A stretch of 64,000 nucleotides of DNA, from positions 8,807,001-8,871,000 of the forward strand of contig CM072807.1 in the NCBI GenBank assembly GCA_037013495.1, read 5' to 3'. The notes under the pieces were generated by a model. It saw only the letters and a program-made list of their open reading frames with translations. It did no database searches and had not been told where the DNA came from. The DNA comes from Hippophae tibetana. Taxonomy: Eukaryota > Streptophyta > Magnoliopsida > Rosales > Elaeagnaceae. The position numbers and the translations under genes were made by a program. Each line of letters begins with the position of its first letter. Positions within the stretch are counted from its first letter, which is position 1. Below are positions 47,786 through 59,160 of this stretch, in pieces.

Positions 47786-50700
47786 ATGTCAACAACCACA
47801 GCTTGTCCTTTTGGGATTTCGATTTTCCGCCCTAAGGCTAAGGCCATGACTCTCCCGTTAAATATCTCACCGCCGCTTGCTTTTCGATCCTCATCTTCCT
47901 ATTCTATTATAGCTACATCTCGTTTGAATACTTCACAACCCTTTCTTGGAATGGTTTCCACTTTGCCAAAATCCCAAAGCCATATTACTAGAAGCACCAA
48001 TATTCAGAGTACTACAGATGGCAACAAGAAGACAAACAAATCCAAAGATACCAATGAAGGAGAATCGGTGGAGATAGAGGAGGAAATGCCATGGATACAG
48101 GACAAGGCCATGGATCTCGTGGAGTTTACAGGCTCTGTCACGCAGACCATTCCAGGTCCCAGAGTTGGCTCCACCTCCCTCCCCTGGATCCTTGCTATTC
48201 CTCTTGCCTATGCCTCCATTACCTTTGTCTTTGCTTTTGTCAGGACTGTTCAAAAGTTATCTTCTCCCCGTACTAAACGCAGCCGTTTGGTTCGCATCTA
48301 TTACCCTTTTTATTATTAGGTTTAGTTGCTTCATTTGTTCATGAATATTATTTCACACATCTCTTAAAATTTTTAAAATGTATAGTTTAGTTCTTAAACT
48401 CTTAACAATTCCGTAGAGGTCCTAAACTCTTAAATCGTATGATTTAGTACAAATTTTTAAAATTTCACCATAGTTACCAACTTGCATGCTAATATACATA
48501 GTGGTTAAAAATTTGGAGACTTATGTGTAAAAATTTTAAAATTTATAATTAAATTGTATGATTTAAAAGTTTAGGACCTATATTATGAAGGTTTAAAAGT
48601 TTTAGTACTAAATTATATATTTTAAAAATTTGGAAGCGTCTAACTGATATATATATATATATCATTACTGTTGTTTTGTGATGTTGCTCTTATAGATAGT
48701 TTTACAAAATTCTCTGGTTTTTAATTGTTTATGAAATTATAGTTTTATATCCATTTCAGACGACTCACACAATGTAACTCTAAGGTGTTATCTATTATTT
48801 ATCATTGTTTCTTTCCATCTTCCATGAGATCTTAATGTATGATCTAAATTTGCACAGGTTAATAAGAATGCTGAGCTATGTAAATCAATAGATGAATTAT
48901 TCCACGAAGGAAGAGACCAAGTAACATCTGATGCCCTTGAGCACCTAGTAAAGAAGGTTAGCATGAATTAGAGGCCCATTCTTCTCATTGATTTATATTG
49001 AAATTGTCATAAAGTGATAAAATATAGTATTGTTGTTTCTAATATTGATACTATGATTGGAATATAAGGTGAATTGCTAGATGAAGAATTTGATCAATAA
49101 CCTTGAAATTGAAACGGAGTTAATGGAACCTTATATGTCTTGGAAGCTTTTATCTCTTGTTTCAATTTCTTTTTAGGTATTGCTGTATCTCCGTATGCAA
49201 AAGGTTCATGACAGGTTTAGAATACACTTGATGTGGGCTGGTTTGACAATTTTACGCTAGATTGATGGACTTCTGTGGTTTTCCATGCAAAGTTAATTCA
49301 ATGTTTAATGTATTGTACTATGGTCTCCAACCATTTATGTTTTGAATGTTTATCTCTTCGTAAATTGATAATGCTAGGAGCAGACCCTTTTTATTGTAGT
49401 CTTTTTTAGCCCCGTTGGCATTCTTATCTACTTTTCTCCGTCTTCCCTGAAAATGTTCACTTCTTGGGGTTGCTAAGAGCTTCTACTCCACATACAGACT
49501 GGTTTTGGCATAGATGAGATTTTGCGCAAGTACATAAGGTATTCTTTGAATGAAAAACCGTTCAACACAGATCTAATTTCCAACTTGATTGAGCTCAGAA
49601 AAGCTTCTGGACTGAATCACACTCAGATTGCTGACATTCTTAATGAAATCTCCAGAAGGATTGTGCGAGACAAAGGTAACACAATCTACTCTAAAAAAAA
49701 TAGTTACAACTCACAAACGCACATATGCACACATACATTGATGGGGTTTGACAGGAGAAGGTTGTTAGGAGAGCATTCCCATTTTCAATTGAATTGTTTA
49801 TAATCTTAGCACTTGGATAAGAGATTAGCAATCTAGAGATGGAGCAGTGTAAGATTCAAATAAAAATTGATGTTTCTCCTAAGCTTTTTTTTTTATCAAT
49901 AGATAATTTTCCTCATTTATAGGTGCCCAAGATACTTTAAATTGAATATGTCTCAGTTAACCTTTTGAATCCATTTGAACTGAACAATGAATTACATGAG
50001 TTCATTGTAACATCATTTCTATAATCTTCAGGCCCTGTTGTAATGAATGTGTCGGGCTATACTGAAAAGGGTTTCAAGAGAAAATTAGCTGTTCAAGCCC
50101 TTTTTGGAAAGGTTTTCTATCTATCTGAGGTAAGTGCTACAATGGTCAAAAGGATGAGTGTATGTCACGTTTATTTTGGTTGTATACTATGATACGATTC
50201 TCTCTGAAGCTTCCCTTAAATGTATATTTGACAATCTATTTCTCAGCTACTGCTCAAACTGTCAAATACTTTTTTCAAACAGCTTTAAGATGCAGCACTT
50301 CAAACAATTTTTTTGTGTTTGTGAAGGGCTGTTACTCTTCCTTTCTTGACAGCCTAATTAGGCCCTTATAATATGTTTTGAAATGATAAGAAACCCCCGG
50401 CCGGGTTTTTTTTCGGGGGAGGGAGGGTTGGTCTTTAGCTTCATTAATGGGGCGAAATGATGGCATTAGTTTATGGTTTTTGGACAGTTACATCAAAGTT
50501 GGAATTTTAGTAACTATGATTCTAATTGTTTAATATTTTAATATGTGCTCAACATATTAAAGTGCTCATCCCCCTCTATCTATTTAAGTTGTGTTTGGTT
50601 CGTAGAATAAAAACGTAATGGTAATAGGAATTGAATTCAATGGAAATAATATTACTATTATTTGTTTGTTTTATGTAATCAAAATGATGATAAATATTAA

Positions 50701-51554
50701 AGTAAATTTATAAAATTATAAATGAAACAAAATTAGAAATAATTTATTTTTATTTTTAAATGAGATAAAATGATAAAAATAATAATAAATAATTATATAA
50801 ATGTGTAAATAAAATATACCGTGCCAGTGTGTTCTTGAAGAGTAGGAGAAACGAGGATTCTTGTTACTATTGGAATGCTATACATTTTATTCTAGATTAA
50901 TAGTTAAATTAAATTCATGAATATCTTGAATTATTGTCATTATCATTTTTATTACCGTCAATCAAGTATGAACTTAGTGTTTTTGTTAAAAATATGCACG
51001 AATCTGAAATTGGATATCTAAATTGATCTTCGATTCCTAAGTACCTTGTCAAAGCAAGGTAAAACTTATGATGTTGCTATTATGGTTTCCCTTGCCATCT
51101 TTGGATGATATATTTTCACCTTTTTTTTTTGCAGCTACCGGACTTCAGTTCCAGGGGTAGCTCGCTAGTTGTCAAGGAAATATTTGGTGTTACTGAGTAT
51201 GCTCCTATCCTTGGACTTAATTTTCCAAAAAAAAATAATAATAAGAAATTTGGGTGAGGATTTTGTAACAAAAAAATAAATGATTATCTATTTTCTACAG
51301 ATAATAGGTATTTTTGGTATTTTTGAAACCTAAGGGGGTTATCTAGTAATTTTCCTTTTTATTTATTTCTTGTAAATTTAAGAAGGGAGGCAAAATATGC
51401 TAATGATTTATTGTTTTCTCTAATTTTCAGTGATGATGCAGATAAATTACGCTTACACATGCTATCTGAAGCAGGAGATATGGATTTGCTGGAGCAAATG
51501 GTTGACGATTCAGATCCAGAAGAGCCCACTGAGGGATTATTTGATGCTCCCTAA
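47786..51554 (+). CDS. predicted plastid membrane protein of unknown function
   Basis: Six exons (47786-48289, 48858-48956, 49498-49675, 50032-50129, 51135-51196, 51431-51554; GT-AG, phases 0/0/1/0/2) give 354 residues. The first about 70 residues are Ser/Thr-rich and nearly free of acidic residues, as in a chloroplast transit peptide. One membrane segment follows at about 132-154 (LPWILAIPLAYASITFVFAF). The soluble C-terminal part contains distinctive blocks: ELCKSIDELFHEGRDQV, FGIDEILRKYIRYSLNEKPF, ADILNEISRRIVRDKGPVVM, GYTEKGFKRKLAVQALFGKV and LRLHMLSEAGDMDLLEQMV. I do not recognise a characterised family. Exon phasing and block structure make the gene itself secure. A 71-bp duplication spans its stop codon. 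Confidence 0.88.
50587..50978. mobile_element. possible Tourist-like MITE in intron 4 of the plastid-protein gene
   Basis: AT-rich insert starting near ttaagttgtgtttggttcg and ending near tatgaacttag, with subterminal inverted text (gtaatggtaatagg against ttattaccgtc). A diverged copy lies at about 61120-61510. No ORF. Boundaries are approximate. Confidence 0.45.
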
Positions 51555-51648
51555 GGCACAACTACCATATCCATACCGATTCAGACCCAGAAGAGTCAAC
51601 TGAGGGATCATTTGATGCTCCCTAAGGCACAACTACCATATCCATACC
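51507..51648. repeat. 71-bp tandem duplication across the stop codon of the plastid-protein gene
   Basis: The segment starting gattcagatccagaagagcc at 51507 repeats at 51578 with a few changes. It contains the last codons, the TAA at 51552-51554 and the first part of the 3' UTR, so the second copy places a ghost of the C-terminus in the UTR. Confidence 0.97.
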
Positions 51649-53317
51649 CCCACGGCTTTTGGTTTAGAGAATGGTTACAAGGAATTTAGCAAAATTTATG
51701 TTGCTTTGACAATTTTGGGTATAAGAATTTTTGAGGTCAAGAGTGGTGTTCCATTTGGTGGTGAGAGGAAGTCATACTGAGCTCTTTGACTTGAGAGAAT
51801 GATTGTGATTATTTAGTTTATCAATCTCCTATTGCTCCTTTATATTAGTCTCAGCAATGTTATTAGTAAGGTGGTAATGTCTGACATGACAGAAATATAC
51901 ATGATCCTATTGCCACCTCTAATACTAGCTACTAATATTTTTTTTTGTATTTTTTTTGTGCAAACAAGATGGAGCAGAATTATTGATGAATTTTATTCGT
52001 TGACCATAAGGAGATTTTAGTAAATGTGATTCTCTTTCAGAAGCGCTTGTGTCATCAATTCAACACCTTAGTTCTAAACACAAGTTATGTATTTTAAGAT
52101 TAATATGTTGAAGGATTTTTGGTCCAAGTGATGAATTCATTAAGTAATTCGCACGTACAACTAAAACCTAATATGGTGTTTTTGTGTCTAATAAAAATAC
52201 CACTTCATTTATTACAAAGCTACCTTAAAACTTGCATTAGTCATACGAATTTGTACTTACAATTTCGATAAAACATATTTGTGGATTTGTTAAAAGAGAC
52301 ATTTTGTATGTTTTAAGTGACAAAAATTAGCAGTGTTAAGACCTAAAATTCACAGCGTAAAACCTTGATGCAACTTTCGAAAGAAAATCCTAATGCAGCA
52401 AAAGAAAATCATCGTCAGCCACCTGCGGTTGTATACTCTATTGCTTCAAGTATCATAGTAATGAAAGCCTAAAGCATTGTCAAAAGTAGTAAACAAAGGC
52501 TCTGAATTGCTTGTTAAAATAAGCTACGCATTAATCCATGCAACTAATAATAACATAATAATAAACTAAAGCAGTATAGGAAGCAATAGAGTAGGGAATC
52601 TTATGCTGAAATTGATGGTTATACTCTTAAGAACTTATGCGGTGTAATAGAATAATATATCAGAAATTGATAAATGGGTATATCTAGAGGTGGCAATTAT
52701 CACAAGATATGCCAACACAATATGAACACAAACATGACTGAATAAAATTTATCCTTAAATGTTTTATAAATTTAAAGGTACTATTATTCCTTGCAATAAT
52801 TTACTTGACAAGAAATTGTCTGAATTTTTTATGGTGTAACCATCACGTGAACACGAACTCAACGTGCGAACATGACACAAATACAATATAAAGGAAGAAA
52901 AAATACCCAAGCACATGTAACAATCATGCAAAAGTTTTGCATATCTTTTAATACTAAAGAGGCACTATAACAACAATAAAAATTACAAACTAATGTATGC
53001 ATTTGCCTATTTGATATAGAGGTGACTTAGCAAGTAACTTACATACCTAGATGCAATACAATTTCGTCGCTTTGTTCAATCTACACAATATTGGCTGGCC
53101 ACATGCATATTGAAAAAATATAATTCATGACCTTGAATCATATTCACAAATCCTCCCTAACAAAGAACAACATCACAATATAGCAAACCTCTACATCAAA
53201 ACAACATTTCTTTTCATCTTTGTGCTTGAACGGTATGTATCATAGGCATTAAGGGATGCACAAAAAGTTCGGGGTAAAACAACCCTAGAAAACTCCATTC
53301 TCATAGATTAAGATTGA
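51649..53317. other. convergent 3' regions of the plastid-protein and PPR genes
   Basis: No coding signal. The plus-strand plastid-protein gene ends at 51554 and the minus-strand PPR gene ends at 53318, so the two genes converge here and this interval should hold both 3' UTRs and terminators. Confidence 0.5.
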
Positions 53318-55780
53318 CTATGACCATCTCTTTGTTATCCGTTCCAATAGTCTGCTTGCCTCATCCTTAGATACATGTGGATCGAGATTGTTAAGATTAT
53401 TAACAAAAATTTTTGCTTCATCCCACCGACTAAGCTTACAGTACCAATCTACGATTGAGTTGTATGTATTTTGGTTTGGTCTACATCCATTCTTGATCAT
53501 GTACTGAATTACATCTATAGCCTCAATGAACATTGAACCAGCGGCATAACTTGCAACAAAGGTATTATAAGTTATTACATCTGGAATAATTCCAGAATGC
53601 CTCATTTCTGAGAATATCCGTGAAGCATCTTTCATCTGACCATTTCGACAATAGGCAAACATAACAGTATTATACGAAATGATATCAGGTTTCATTCCTT
53701 TCTTCTGAATATCCCTTAAAATTCTTTCTGATCTTTCAAAATTTTCAGAACGACTATACATATACATCAAGCTATTGTAAGTAGTCAAGCTAGGAGTGAA
53801 TCCACTTTCAATCATGAAGTTTAAAATCTCATTAGTTTTTGAAACCAATTGTCTTCTTCCATATATTGAAAGCATGGCATTTAGAGCAGTTATGTCAGGT
53901 GAAAACCCTTTTTTCTTCAACTCCAAGAAAGCACGTTCTGTTTCCATAAGAAGGTCACATTTACTGCAAACTATAATAAGTGTCTTCAAGAGCACAGCGT
54001 GAGGTTCAATTACACCAGAGTATATTTGTTCAGCAAGAGCCTGCATCCGCTCAATTTGCTTTCCATTTGCATAAGCATGAAGAAGAGAACTATATGTGAG
54101 TTCATTAGGTTTGCAACGACCATCCTTCATTTCAATAAGCATTTTCTCAGATTGTTCCCATAGTTTTCCCCGTGCTAGTGCTGCCAAAACAGTATTATAG
54201 GTAGAAAGATCAGGTTTAATACCAGCTTCCAGCATCCTCTTGTAAACTGACATGGCTTGATCAAAAGAGCCACACCGACTGTATGCACTAATCAAGGTGT
54301 TGAAAGTATCCCGCTCTGGTACAAATCCTGCCCTTTTAATTTCCTTGAAAACTCCTGAGACTTCAGAATCCATCCCATTTTGACCAAACACAGCCAAAAG
54401 TGAGTTCCATGTAACAATATCCGGTACACAATGACATGCATTGATCTCTTCAAACACTTTCATCATTTCTGAAAATTTTCCCCTATTACCATACATCTTA
54501 ATTAGAGCATTAAAAGTACATATGTTTGGTTTGCAGCCTGCACCTCTCATCTCCTCGAAAACCTTCATTGCTGACTCATCTTTTCCAGCTTTCTCAAATC
54601 CAGACAAAAGGGTAGTGAAGGTGAAAACATCAGGTTTAATCCCTTTCCCCACCATTTGTGTTTTGAGAACCATTGCTTCATCCAATAAACCGTCTCTAGC
54701 ACAAGCAGATATCAAAGAATTATATGTTACAATGCTAGGTGATATCCCATTAAGCTCCATCTCTTTTAATACCTCCATAGCTTCCTTGGGCCTCCTAGAC
54801 TTACCATAGACATCCAATAATGCATTATAAGTGACTTTATCAGGTCTAAATCCTGCTGATTTCATTTCCTCAAAAATCAGGGTAGCTTCTTCATACAGAG
54901 AACCGCGCCTACAACAACTTATGAGCGTATTATATGTATAAGAATCAGGAGAAATCCCAACACTCTTCAAACCCTCAACAAGCCCTAAAATTTTATACCA
55001 AGGCATGCCCATTTTCCCATACACATTCAACATCACGTTGTAAGTTATCAAAGTAGGCTTACAACCCTCTTCTTCCATTTTGTCAAAAACCATGACAGCC
55101 TCTCTATACCTTCCATTACTAACACAAGTAGTTATCAAAGAAGTATAAGCATAAACATCAAGCTCAACCCCAGCTTTATGAAGATTTTGAAGCAAAGAAG
55201 CCGCAGCTGAAACCTGGCCAGCTTTACCAAGCATAGTAATAACAACAGCAACAACAGAACTAGTAATAACACATTGAAAACCTTCAGAATTTCTCACCCA
55301 ATCAAAAACACTCAAAGCCATGTCAAATTTCTTATGAAAGCTTAAACATTTGACAATACCCAGTACATCAAAAGACAAGGACTCTGTATTAAAACCAACC
55401 TCAAACTTATGTGATTCAACTAACTGAAGCATAAGTTGATTTAAATTAGAGGAATCAAAATCTGGGTCGATTAAAGATTGGAGGATAAGCTGACCTTGAG
55501 GAGTTAAACGGTTATTAGACCAAGGTCTACCACGGTTGGCGTCGTAGGACTTGCCGATGCGAGTAGGCTTTTTGGGAAGATGGGGTTCAAGTGGGGAGTA
55601 AGATTTGTCGGTGTTGGGATTGGAGCTTTGACGGAGGATAACGTCATGGAGAAGAGGTGTTATGGGACTTGGAGATTTGGTGGGTATGGTGGGCTTCTTG
55701 TGGTCGTGGTGGTTTGGAAAGATGGGTCTTGAGGGTGGAGGGTTCGGGAGGAGCAGAGGAAGAGCTGCTTTCTCTGCCAT
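53318..55780 (-). CDS. P-type pentatricopeptide repeat protein, At5g02860-like
   Basis: Intronless minus-strand frame of 820 residues from ATG 55780. An upstream in-frame ATG at 55807 would add nine residues. I prefer the internal one because MAEKAALPLLLPNPPP matches the start of Arabidopsis At5g02860 as I remember it. The N-terminal region (about 1-110, Pro/Ser-rich) looks like an organelle-targeting sequence. The rest is a continuous series of 35-residue P-type PPR motifs such as VTYNALLDVYGKSRRPKEAM and ITYNTFVASYAAGSMFIEAI, with no E or DYW domain. P-type PPR proteins bind single-stranded organellar RNA and affect its stability, splicing or translation; the target here is unknown. Lack of introns is normal for the family. 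Confidence 0.95.
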   Translation of the reverse strand: MAEKAALPLLLPNPPPSRPIFPNHHDHKKPTIPTKSPSPITPLLHDVILRQSSNPNTDKSYSPLEPHLPKKPTRIGKSYDANRGRPWSNNRLTPQGQLILQSLIDPDFDSSNLNQLMLQLVESHKFEVGFNTESLSFDVLGIVKCLSFHKKFDMALSVFDWVRNSEGFQCVITSSVVAVVITMLGKAGQVSAAASLLQNLHKAGVELDVYAYTSLITTCVSNGRYREAVMVFDKMEEEGCKPTLITYNVMLNVYGKMGMPWYKILGLVEGLKSVGISPDSYTYNTLISCCRRGSLYEEATLIFEEMKSAGFRPDKVTYNALLDVYGKSRRPKEAMEVLKEMELNGISPSIVTYNSLISACARDGLLDEAMVLKTQMVGKGIKPDVFTFTTLLSGFEKAGKDESAMKVFEEMRGAGCKPNICTFNALIKMYGNRGKFSEMMKVFEEINACHCVPDIVTWNSLLAVFGQNGMDSEVSGVFKEIKRAGFVPERDTFNTLISAYSRCGSFDQAMSVYKRMLEAGIKPDLSTYNTVLAALARGKLWEQSEKMLIEMKDGRCKPNELTYSSLLHAYANGKQIERMQALAEQIYSGVIEPHAVLLKTLIIVCSKCDLLMETERAFLELKKKGFSPDITALNAMLSIYGRRQLVSKTNEILNFMIESGFTPSLTTYNSLMYMYSRSENFERSERILRDIQKKGMKPDIISYNTVMFAYCRNGQMKDASRIFSEMRHSGIIPDVITYNTFVASYAAGSMFIEAIDVIQYMIKNGCRPNQNTYNSIVDWYCKLSRWDEAKIFVNNLNNLDPHVSKDEASRLLERITKRWS

Positions 55781-57180
55781 ACGAGAGGAGAGACGAGAGA
55801 TGGTCACTAACCAGTTGTCAGTAGTGGGCAGTGGCTATGGCTGAAATGGTGGCCTAGTTTTGGCTGAGATGGTCACTAATCTTTGAGAGAGATTTTTATT
55901 TGGATCTTCAGCGTTCAAGGGTTTTTATCATTATAATTAAAATTTATTAAAACATTTAGGATAATTAAAAAAATAATTATAAAATTTGTAATAATAAAAA
56001 TAATACAATAATAATATTAAATAGATTAAATTAGATATATTTAATCCAATTTTACAATGTTAAATATAAACTAATATAACATATTTTTTTAATAATAAAA
56101 ATACATAAAATAGAAGCTATTTTATGATTAAAAAATTTAAATATGTTATTTTTTATTATTTTTTTAATAATTTAAAATTAAAAAAATCATTAAATTTATA
56201 TGATAATTATAATTACACGTACAATATGCTACTAATATTTTTCATTAATAAAAAAAAATTTAATCTAATTATTTCATATTATATAATTAAGAAGTTATTT
56301 TTATTATTATAAATTTTAAAAATATTATTTTATGTAATTTTTATTGATAAAAAAATAATTATCTTACAGCATTCTTGTCACAAGCAATAGTGCCCACCAG
56401 ACAATATCCCACTCCCCAAATGCTTGTCCTAGTACAAGTACTAAAACTAACATTTTAATGTATGTAAATTAAGAATAAAGTGTAAAACAAGTAATATTCA
56501 GTTGATTAGCCTCTGGCTTGCTACAATCCATCAACACCACAAAGTTGCATATAAGTGCAAGTGCTTCAACAACAACACCAGAATTTTTTCGCACCATCTT
56601 GAACATTATTTTTAGCTTTGTTTTTGCAAGTTGTGGATGATCCGTTTCAAAGATTGCAATCTTTTTTACAGAGGTAACATGTAACTTTTCTCTCTCTATT
56701 CGAAAACTTGAAATCAATTTTGCATTTCTTAGATGTTTACAAACTATCATTCCATAGAAGAATTTTCATTCTATTTCCTCATGCTAGAAATCTTGAAACC
56801 CATTTTACGTTTCTTAGATATTTCCTCTTCAATCGTCTCTTTCAATTTCTTAAGAGCTGTTACAACAAAAAGAATGAAAAAAAAAATCCATGTTTGTTAA
56901 GTAAACTATGCAATTCTTCATTATACTTTGAAAGAGCTAAAAACTATAACTATTATAAACATGTTTTATATGCTCCATTAAGAGACCAAGTACATATAAC
57001 CTAAAAAAAGACCACCAAATAAGATTTTAGAAAAAAGTAGCACTTTTTGAAATGCTTGAATTCTTGTAGCTTTTATGAACATAATGCAACTCTAACTAGT
57101 AAAGTTATTTAATATTCTTGTTTTCCTTGTTACTGAACTAAATTTTCCTAGTTTTTGTTTCTTATTTCTTATTTTATTGT
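55781..57180. other. 5' flank of the PPR gene and AT-rich spacer with one odd frame
   Basis: 55781-55920 is the presumed 5' UTR and promoter of the PPR gene. The remainder is AT-rich. A minus-strand frame of 93 residues at 56469-56750 includes segments such as ETDHPQLAKTKLKIMFKMV that look more protein-like than chance, but I recognise no family and no flanking exons, so it is at most a gene relic. Confidence 0.35.
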
Positions 57181-57199
57181 GGTTCAACTTGTTGAACTT

Positions 57200-57943
57200 T
57201 TATTGTTTCTGCTTGGAAACCTCTTCTTCTCCCTCAGGCGAAGTAACATTTCTAAGAGTATATTGCATGAGCTTTTGTTGTTCATGACTGTGAGTCCGGT
57301 TCATTATCTGATTTCTGATTGTTGTTATCAAAAAAGCTTGATGGTTTAATTCAATCTTTTGGTTTGTGCTGTTTTAAAGTATTCATTTTTGGGGTTTTAA
57401 GTGTTTCGGCTGACTTGATGATAATACATCTTTCGGTTTGATTTTTTTGGGTTTTGTTTCCATAAAGTGACTCACATCTTCTATCTTCTATCTTTTGGTT
57501 TATTTCCATGTGCTGTTTTCTCTGATGTATAACTTTTTGGTTCAATCTTTTTTCTATATTGTTTGAATTTATATGATCTTTAGCTGCGGCTTCTAATATT
57601 TATCAATAGCTCTATTTTTTTAAGAGATAAGTGTCCCAAGATTCCTTCATTAGTGATTACTAGATTAAAAATATTTTCATTTAATTCTGTGATTAACAGT
57701 ATATTATATTTTTTTAATAAAAAATTAATAATTTTAGTCGAGTTTTTAATAAGATGTTTATTTATTAGTATTATTTTTTAATTTAAAAAATATATAAATA
57801 ATTTTATATTTGAATATTATTATTGATTTTTATTAAATAATTTTATATTAAATTTTACTTATCTTTAATAAAATCTCATGTTTTAATCACATTATAATCG
57901 TTTCATTGAAAAATTATATTTTAATATAAAAATTATTAAAATA
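57200..57943 (+). repeat. duplicated copy of the 5' UTR intron of the plastid-protein gene
   Basis: Sequence from about 57218 (ggaaacctcttcttctccct) follows 46717 onward (gggaacctcttctcctcctt), through gagcttttgttggtt/gttgttcatgactgtgagtccgg, tttcggctgacttg and ctgatgtataactttttggttcaatc, to about 57943/47517. Only non-coding sequence of that gene is present; no exon was copied. Confidence 0.9.
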
Positions 57944-59160
57944 ATATCTAAATAATTATCAAATGATTGAAGTTAGTAACAATTGATTAAAAGAATTATA
58001 TCTATCCCGGTTAAAATAAAAATAAATTTGTAACTATTAAAATGAATTATTTTAAATAAAATAAATATAAAATTTGAGAATTATAAATAATTATAAATCA
58101 TTTTTCAAAAAAAAAATTCTAAATTAGCTTTGGGATTATAGATCAATGCATTTCGCATTTTTTAGCTTATGTTCGAATAAATATTTTTTCTATGATAAGG
58201 TTTTTTTATGTTACAATTTATTCTTCAATTATAATTAATATATTAAATAATTATTGATTATAAAAATAAGATATATTTTTTCGACTATATAATTCTTTTT
58301 TAAATAATTACAACTCATCCAACTTTTTACTATTTTTTTAATTTTAAAATCTAGAAAAATATTTTCACTTAAATAAAAAAAATACAAGTAAAAACCATTT
58401 CTAGATCTAGGAACCAAATTTGGGTGATAAAATGTTAAGATATGTTTGATATACAATATTTAATAAGTTAAATATAATTATATTAAATTGAACCATATTA
58501 AATTGTATTATATTTAATCTATATAATATTTGGTATTAAGATGTATAATATTGTTGCACAAAATTAATTATAAATATTTTAATAAAATAATTTTTATTAT
58601 AAAATTTATTTAAATCAATATTTAATTTATTTTTATATCTTTATTACACTTTAAAATAAAAAATTATTTTTAATTTAAGATGAAAGAAAACATTATAACA
58701 TATAATTTTATAATTAAAAATTTAGATAAATTAAGTTAAATGTTTAATAAGATTTAAACACACATCTTTTACTCAACTAATTTTTTTACATAATTATACT
58801 AATTTTATATAATATGATACGATTTTATTTGACAGTCAAACTTATTGTATGAAAATTATACTGATAGTTAATATTGTGTAACAAAATATGACATAAAAGT
58901 TAATATTTTTACTTGAACCCAAAAATAAAAAATAAACCATCTTTTCACTTCCCTATTTTTGCTTCGAAAAAATGTGAAATATTTTCCATTTCCAGCACTA
59001 CCCAAATATGCCTCGGTGGTTTTGGCATTTTCACAAACACTTGATATACTAATTCGCATAAAAGCTGATGACTCTTTCCATGCTTTTTCCCTTAAATCCA
59101 GATTCGCCTTTATTTCTATTTTTATGATGTTTACTTTCTTTAGGGTTTGGCTTCGCGAGA
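57944..59160 (+). promoter_or_regulatory. upstream region of the intact SWS1 copy
   Basis: About 58020-58420 aligns by eye with 32140-32621 and 58890-59160 with about 37700-37900, so this is the duplicated SWS1 5' flank without the retrotransposon. The sequence near 58391 (tacaagtaaaaacc) corresponds to the insertion point. A block of extremely AT-rich DNA (about 58440-58890) has no counterpart in the other copy. Confidence 0.6.

Noticed and set aside
53796..54809. Plus-strand open frames opposite the PPR gene
   Set aside because: They lie antisense to a well-supported 820-residue PPR frame and have no protein-like pattern of their own.
55781..55807. Upstream ATG at 55807 as the start of the PPR protein
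   Set aside because: It adds nine residues (MTISRLSSR) that do not fit the remembered start of the Arabidopsis orthologue, whereas the internal ATG at 55780 does. Not excluded.
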